From NCBI RefSeq assembly GCF_037975245.1, contig NC_092564.1, positions 6,641,984 to 6,705,983 of the forward strand: 64,000 nucleotides of DNA, read 5' to 3'. The position numbers and the translations under genes are program-made. The notes under the pieces were generated by a model, which saw only the letters and a program-made list of their open reading frames with translations, made no database searches and was not told where the DNA came from. This stretch comes from Apostichopus japonicus (lineage: Eukaryota; Echinodermata; Holothuroidea; Aspidochirotida; Stichopodidae). Shown here piece by piece: positions 58,868-64,000 of the stretch. Every line of letters begins with the position of its first letter. The first letter of the stretch is position 1.

Positions 58868-58896
58868 ATTGCAATTCTGTGACGACTTTGGGGTGA
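58868..58896 (+). repeat. 29-bp exact direct repeat, copy 1
   Basis: Begins ATTGCAATTCTGTGACGACT and is identical over 29 bases to 59298-59326. Flanking sequence is not alike, so this is not part of a longer duplication that I can see. Confidence 0.9.
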
Positions 58897-59297
58897 TCTC
58901 GTGATACTCACGTGACATCTCGACATATGTGCTTTATTTAATAAAACGCAGTTCAAACAAGGTCACTATAGGAGAACGTGATGGCATTGAATCGCTTGGT
59001 ACTTAATTGAAAAACAACTAAAATTCTACACGGTAAAATGCAGTGCCAAAATTTGGGAGAAAAATTAAACGTAATCTCATCAACTCTTCGTCACATACGT
59101 TCTGTCACAAATAGAACAGACAACCTGCGACAGGTTTGATATTTAAACTAAAGTATAAATTCCGGTTATAAAGTTTTTCATTTTTAACTGAAAACTTGTA
59201 GTCGGCTACAAAAAAATAGTTGTACGTTTTTCAAACGAATTTTCGAGAGGGCCCTAACCCTCCATAAAGCTACCATCAAGCATTTGGACAACGTGAT

Positions 59298-59326
59298 ATT
59301 GCAATTCTGTGACGACTTTGGGGTGA
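59298..59326 (+). repeat. 29-bp exact direct repeat, copy 2
   Basis: Second copy, 430 bp from the first and about 1.24 kb 3' of the Hox stop codon. It contains TGACG, a half-CRE-like word, but a regulatory role is conjecture. Confidence 0.9.
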
Positions 59327-59551
59327 AATGTTTGGAGATTAGCAGGCACGTGTTTATTGAACCTTAAACGTAATTGGCGTGTATGTGACGTTGTTATGCG
59401 TTTGTGGAAATACTGATGACCCTTACGTTAGACCATTGTTGATCTGTCATGGACATAACACAAAATTACTAGAAATATGCAATAAGATCATCAATTAATA
59501 TTTTATTTGGCAAATGCTTACGTGACAACAACTTATCCATGATTTAAATTT

Positions 59552-59677
59552 CTATATAGCCTATATATATAGCCTATATATATAGCCTATATATATAGCC
59601 TATGTATATAGCCTATATATAGCCTATATATATAGCCTATATATATATATAGCCTATATATATATATATATATAGAT

Positions 59678-59727
<50 letters not shown>
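59552..59727. repeat. (TATATAGCC)n array passing into (TA)n
   Basis: 'tatagcctata' units repeat at 9-13 bp intervals to about 59655, then pure TA with a small GATA patch to 59727. It lies 0.8-1.0 kb 3' of the Hox stop codon. Confidence 0.97.
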
Positions 59728-59730
<3 letters not shown>

Positions 59731-59731
<1 letters not shown>

Positions 59732-60564
59732 TGGATTTACCTGTCCCTTTCTTGTTTACACCATTGTATATGAAAGTCTAGCAACTATGCAAAAAGAAAG
59801 TAATTTGGTCTGATGTCAGAAGTTGATGGTCTTAACTGGTCTAAATAAACGCAATATTTTTAATGATATGCATATTACCCGCGATTTTGATCTTAACCTC
59901 ATCCATTCTTGAGCAGACTTAATTCTACAGAGTTTCCTCTCAGCATAACACTCAATATTTCTAAAAAAGCTAGTATCTGTATATTACGACTATCCATCAT
60001 TTGCAATTGAATGTCATGAAAATTATCAATCCAAATGCGCATAATACTCGTAGCCTGCGCAATATGTGCAAAGTACGTTGGCTACAGTCCCAAGTACATA
60101 TACCGTAGTAACGGATTGTCAACCTAGTCAATGAATCACATTTTAACTTTGCAACGAAAAGCTACTGTCCAAATTATTCACAACTTTGATCCCATAGTTA
60201 TAGCGTAACATGCAGCTGATGTTGTTATCGGGTATACCGATTCCGCACCGTTTAACAGTCAAAACAGTTACCGCTTGTTTCGCTTCTAAAATTAACCGAC
60301 CGTGTGGTGGAGATTCATAGGCTATATAACTGTATTGTGTATACCTAAGAAAGTCGATAAAACGGTGCGTCGATTGATTTTAGTGACTTCAAAATACTCT
60401 TCATCACTGATTGAATCCTCTTTTCTACACTTGCCCCAAAATACTGCAAATTTCCAAAAAGAATCGTCCGAAAGATTTTTGTAAGAAATCGATTACCGAA
60501 CAACCGATAACATCATCTCTGAAGTCAACTAACTGTGTTAATAGTAGTTGCCGTTCATCTGGCG
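59731..60564 (-). other. Presumed 3' UTR/flank of the Hox gene
   Basis: Lies directly 3' of the Hox TGA on the minus strand. Minus-strand ATTAAA (plus 59859-59864) and AATAAA (plus 59502-59507) are possible polyadenylation hexamers, but neither can be confirmed from sequence. No other coding signal. Confidence 0.4.
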
Positions 60565-61058
60565 TCATGTGGGCACTAATGGAAACTTCATATGATGATT
60601 AGCCACGATAACCTGTGGACCGAAATGATGATGAGAGGGATACATCGCTTCCGATTTAATCATGATACCGTTCATTTCTTTCATCTTCATCTCTTCCGCC
60701 TTCATCTCTCTTTTCTTCCTCTCGCTCTCTTGTCGTATTCGCATCTTCTTTAATTTCATCCTCCTGTTTTGAAACCAGATTTTGACTTGCCTCTCAGTTA
60801 AAGACAGCGCCCTCGATATGTGGGATCGACGATCTCTGGTGAGGTACATGTTGTAAAGGAATTCCTTTTCTAGTTCGAAAGTTTGGTATTTGGTGTACGG
60901 TTTTCGCTTTTTTCGAGTCCGTACGGTGTTTTGTGATGGTGACATCCAACTATATGAACCTCCACTGCTACTTTCGCTGTTGCCAGTACTTGCTGTTGTT
61001 GTTTGCTGTTGTTGTTGCTGTTGTTGTTGTGATGTGCTGGTTTGGTTTTGATTCGAAT
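60565..61058 (-). CDS. Hox11/13: Posterior Hox protein, 3' terminal coding exon (Hox11/13-like)
   Basis: This exon encodes 163 residues plus a split first codon. It starts after a good splice acceptor (AG at 61059-61060) and ends at a TGA at 60565-60567. In order: a Ser/Thr/Gln-rich segment with nine consecutive Gln, a Gly/Ser stretch ending SYSWM, a complete homeodomain (exon residues about 47-106, bases 60739-60918), then a 57-residue Lys/Glu/Met-rich, probably helical tail with a His cluster. Helix 3 reads WFQNRRMK with Gln50 and Asn51, as expected of a Hox DNA-binding protein. The N-terminal arm KKRKPYTK has Lys at position 6, as in Abd-B, rather than the Cys of Hox9/10; with [16 protein letters not shown] this places it in the posterior class. 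It is presumably a nuclear transcription factor patterning posterior or hindgut tissue (family knowledge). Exon 1 is not in the window. The exact paralogue (11/13a, b or c) is uncertain; a divergent Hox9/10 is the main alternative. Confidence 0.94.
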
Positions 61059-61083
61059 CTGGGAGACAAAGGAAAAAAATATA
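61059..61083 (-). other. 3' splice site of the Hox exon
   Basis: On the minus strand a pyrimidine-rich tract (a run of T, then CCTTTGTCTCC) is followed by CAG directly before the open reading frame of the Hox exon. The frame stays open through the Gln-rich region up to this AG. The exon starts two bases into a codon, so the intron is phase 1. This site sets the 5' boundary of the coding exon. Confidence 0.85.
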
Positions 61084-61869
61084 TCAGATATAACTGATTA
61101 ATTGACATCATAGTTCAAAATCTGAAAACGTCCATTAATTAAGCATATTTTGAAATAAATGTCACAGAACTTACACATTACTGACGTTTCTGATTAATCG
61201 ATATAAACTGACGATTCGTTCCGTGTTTCTCCATATTTACAGTGATGACAAGTGAGCAAAAATGAAATTGCCGAAATATATTTGTAGCAATAGGAGAAGA
61301 GAAAACCTCCTCCTTGAAGACACCCCCCCCCCCCCGAGTCCACAACATCCGTCAATCCGTCAAGATGATGTCACGCTCTCGATTTACGTAATTAGAAATA
61401 CAAAGATTTCATATTTCGTGAGAATGACTTACAAAAAAAAATTAGACACAAAGATTTCACTTTTCGTGAGTATGAAAAACAAGGGGTCAATACAGAGATC
61501 GGAATATCGGATTTGCTAATTACATTATCTGGTCACAAATATATACCAAATGTATACCAACATATGTCGCAACTTCCCCGAAAAGTCATTGATTGGCACC
61601 CTGTCTCTCCCAGTATCTATAGAAGAGCAGTAGCCTGTTGGACGCAAGCCTGGCAAAAGGGGGATTGGAAAGGGTATACAGCCATTAGTCACGGGGTCAC
61701 TTCGTGGGTCCGGGAGAACATGAGGTGAAGAAAAAGAATGTATGGTCATTTTCATAACATGCTTACTACTATAAGGAAAATGAAGCCCCCCTGTGATATA
61801 ACTGTCCCCAGGGTCCAATCTGCTTCTCGGTGTCACTAGTATAACATAACGCATTAAAACGCATAATCG

Positions 61870-62467
61870 TGGTATTTTGAACATCAACACTAGGGCTGAA
61901 CAGCTTCGTCTTAATCATGTTTTTAATGTTTTCCATGGTACATCTCCAGTTTATATGAGGGAGAGTTTTATTAGAGTAAATAGTGTTCATAGCCATAACA
62001 CAAGAGGTAGTATTTTTAATTTTCAACTTCCCAAAATTAAAACGCACATTGCTGGGTCTTTTTATTACAATGCAATTAAAAACTGGAACAGGCTACCTGA
62101 AAACATAAAATCCATCCTGCTGAAATACAATTTAAAAAAAGATGCCAAAGCCTACCTTTTAAATCATATGAATGTCTAGCTTGTAAATATCTTTCTTTTT
62201 TACAGTGTTTGTATGCATGTTTTAGATGTTTTAATAGTTTATTTCTTATCTTTTGTATTTTTATGGTTATAAGGACCCCTTTGGAAATAAGCTTTTAGCT
62301 TAAAGGGTTATCCTTGGCATGTTATTTTCTTTTTGATGCATTTAAGTATATTCACATCTTGTATTTTAAATGTTTATCTTTATGTGCAATTTTTGTTTGT
62401 ATGTAGATGAAGAATGATATCTTGCCGAATAAAATCAAATCAAAATCAAATCAAATCAAATCAAATC
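61870..62467 (+). mobile_element. 5'-truncated non-LTR retrotransposon (CR1/Jockey-like LINE), 3' end
   Basis: The segment contains the carboxy end of a reverse-transcriptase polyprotein, about 265 bp of 3' UTR and a short tandem tail of CAAAT units (62431-62467) after GAATAAAATC. The UTR holds a self-complementary stretch around AAGCTTTTAGCTT (62291-62303) flanked by CCCTTT and AAAGGG, the kind of stem-loop seen near the 3' ends of CR1-type elements. The 5' boundary is approximate and is inferred from where RT similarity begins. No target-site duplication could be recognised. It lies in the Hox intron, antisense to the Hox gene. Confidence 0.8.
61877..62179 (+). pseudogene. LINE reverse transcriptase, C-terminal fragment
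   Basis: An open frame of 100 codons ends at TAG (62177-62179). The frame is open from 61850, but the first visible codon of the recognisable part is TTG, not ATG, so this is a truncated remnant and not a gene. Landmarks follow the usual end of CR1/Jockey/L2-type ORF2: a P-x-Y-M segment, SHNTRG, a Leu-Pro before a basic stretch, SFYYNAIKNWNRLPENIKS, and a final Lys-rich YLLNHM. The catalytic RT core and endonuclease are missing. There is no frameshift in the retained part, which suggests a fairly young insertion. The clade is not resolved. Confidence 0.8.
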
Positions 62468-62913
62468 GTCTTTATTTTCGTCGAATTATTAAACATCACA
62501 AATTTGGCAAATTCAGTTCAGTTTTAGGAATGATGGTTTCTCAATGAATGACTAAGATTCGTTGGGGTGACAGGGCGATGAGGGGGAGGGAAGGGAGGGA
62601 GAGGCTAGGGAGTGGGTGGGGGATTCGCTACCCACTACCTACTTAGTGGTGGACAAACACAGTTCCATCACTGATACAATCATAAATAACGTTGCAGACA
62701 GGATCTCCGATTGAGCTTAAAGAATGCATATTATCTCATTTACATGAGCAATATTATTACCCCCCAAGGCCCCTTTCCCCATTTCCTCATATTAAACCTA
62801 TCTCAACACGTTTGCAAAGCATCACAAACAATTTAGTCAACTTATGTTGGCTTCGGATTAAATGCGATATGGAATGGCATAACATTTTGACCTGCCCCAA
62901 GATATAAAAATAT

Positions 62914-62942
62914 AATATTAATAATAATAATAATAATAATAA
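62914..62942. repeat. (TAA)n microsatellite
   Basis: Short run of TAA/ATA triplets in the Hox intron. Confidence 0.9.
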
Positions 62943-63365
62943 CATAGTTTAGGCAAGTCTTTGTCAACCTACTTTATTTTCAGATCTTTAATTTGTGAAC
63001 TCCTTTTGATTTTTTCTGATTTTTTCCAATCAACCCATTTGCTCTGCATTTATTCCTGAGAGGATTTATCGGATACACCTTGGGTACAAGTCTCATTTAT
63101 ATCATCCTTAGATCTTTAAGTTAAAAATTCTGGCACGAAGCAATCTGTTGCTGGTCACAAGCTATCGTATTTGACCTAAATAAGTCCCGCATTCCCTGAT
63201 TTGCCTTATATATGTCTTTATTTTATGAGTTATATGCTTTCTGAAATGAAAATGACAGAAAGATGTTTTTGGCCTCCTTCTTCTAGCTCCATTTCCCACA
63301 GTTAAAGAGTCAATGATACGCAACGCATAAGTTGTCCTAGCAGAAAATTAAATTACCAGAGTTAA

Positions 63366-63427
63366 TATATATTGTATATATTGTATATATATATATATGT
63401 GTGTGTGTGTATGTGTGTGTGTGTGTT
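63366..63427. repeat. (TA)n/(GT)n microsatellite
   Basis: TATATTG units, then TA, then GT dinucleotides, in the Hox intron. Confidence 0.95.
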
Positions 63428-63469
63428 TTTGCGTGCGTGTGTCTATGTGTCTGTATGAGCGTCTGTGTG

Positions 63470-64000
63470 CTCTGAGGTGCGTACGGTATATGTAAAGTTG
63501 TGAACTCATATGCGTTCACACTAAAGTACGAGAACACTGAATTATGTATGTAGACTGCAATTCGTCTAATCACTTAGAGTGTCGACATGTAGGCCTACAC
63601 TGAAATACATCTTTTCTGATATTAATATACATTAAATTGTATGTATTCTGAAGTGTTTGTGCAATGATTTGTACGTACACTACAGTGTATACAGACTGAA
63701 ATGCGTGTACACTTAAGTAACCTTATAAACAGAAGTGTGTAGGCTGACACCGAAATTACCTGCGTAATGAAACGCATATGCGAACGGAAATATATGAACA
63801 CTGAATTAGCCCGACTTTGCAGTGTATTTGTAAGTACATAGGTACACTGAAAGTGTATGTACACTGAAGGTCATTTACACTTAAGTGCATATGTTTTGAA
63901 ATAGCCTATATGAAGTAGCTCGACTCTGTAATGATATATCTGTATATGTTTAAATACACTGAAACTTTATGTAGGCTGAACAGTGTACTATGCAAACTAT
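63470..64000. repeat. Degenerate 'acactgaa' repeats at the right edge
   Basis: 'cactgaa' and 'tacactgaaa' words recur every 20-60 bp (for example 63535, 63598, 63800, 63844, 63861, 63957), often beside 'gtgtatgtac' or 'gtaggct'. It looks like an eroded minisatellite, cut by the window end. Confidence 0.6.

Larger units (their letters stand above)
61059..64000 (-). other. Partial intron of the Hox gene
   Basis: Sequence 5' of the exon on the coding strand. No minus-strand frame here is long or Hox-like enough to be the expected first exon. The longest, 61525-61890, has no recognisable Hox composition and lies against the LINE. The intron is therefore at least 2.9 kb and continues past the right edge. 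It holds a poly-C tract (61322-61336), the truncated LINE, a GA/GT-rich patch near 62570-62620, a (TAA)n run, a (TA)/(GT) array at 63366-63427 and degenerate short repeats to the end. Confidence 0.7.

Noticed and set aside
61525-61890. 121-residue minus-strand frame as possible Hox exon 1
   Set aside because: No Hox-like motif, no donor site recognised, and it overlaps the start of the retrotransposon fragment.

Overview
The window is eukaryotic and almost certainly from a marine deuterostome. I favour an echinoderm, possibly a holothurian or echinoid. The DNA is AT-rich and gene-poor. It carries long (AT)n arrays, many poly-C/poly-G tracts, abundant short inverted-repeat transposons and recurrent 'taggcctac'-type words. 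The only confident gene exon encodes a posterior-class (Hox11/13-like) homeodomain. Species assignment is inference; nothing in the sequence fixes it.

Layout. About 1-60.5 kb is non-coding DNA lying 3' of the Hox gene. I see no conserved coding exon in it apart from one unrecognised candidate at 48238-48555 (minus). This desert is filled with mobile-element remnants. Six short elements have clear terminal inverted repeats and 8-bp target-site duplications, as in the hAT superfamily: 8851-9234, 23713-23849, 29539-29744, 36881-37201, 43224-43591 and 44315-44671. Several more degenerate hAT-like pieces occur, as does a 166-bp near-perfect palindrome at 38499-38664. That palindrome sits on the edge of a 1.1-kb inverted-repeat-bounded segment containing broken ORFs. 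An unclassified 246-bp repeat is present as an inverted pair at 40679 and 46681. Tandem duplications and minisatellites lie at 0.9, 8.0-8.6, 9.7, 25, 28, 32.5, 34.6 and 49.4 kb. Microsatellites lie at 19.4, 51.0, 52.6, 59.6 and 63.4 kb.

At the right edge, 60565-61058 (minus strand) is the 3' terminal coding exon of the posterior Hox gene. It has a splice acceptor, a polyglutamine stretch, a complete 60-residue homeodomain, a charged/helical tail and a stop codon. Sequence to the right (61059-64000) is intron. It contains a 5'-truncated non-LTR retrotransposon in the opposite orientation (about 61870-62467) with a (CAAAT)n tail. Exon 1 and the promoter are not seen and must lie beyond 64000.

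I found no convincing new multi-gene system. The most interesting observations are the posterior Hox exon with a LINE in its intron, the dense hAT-MITE population beside a Hox gene, the 166-bp hairpin with its subterminal motifs, a 29-bp exact direct repeat 1.2-1.7 kb downstream of the Hox stop, and the unassigned 105-codon exon candidate. All comparisons were made by eye; no database search or folding was run.
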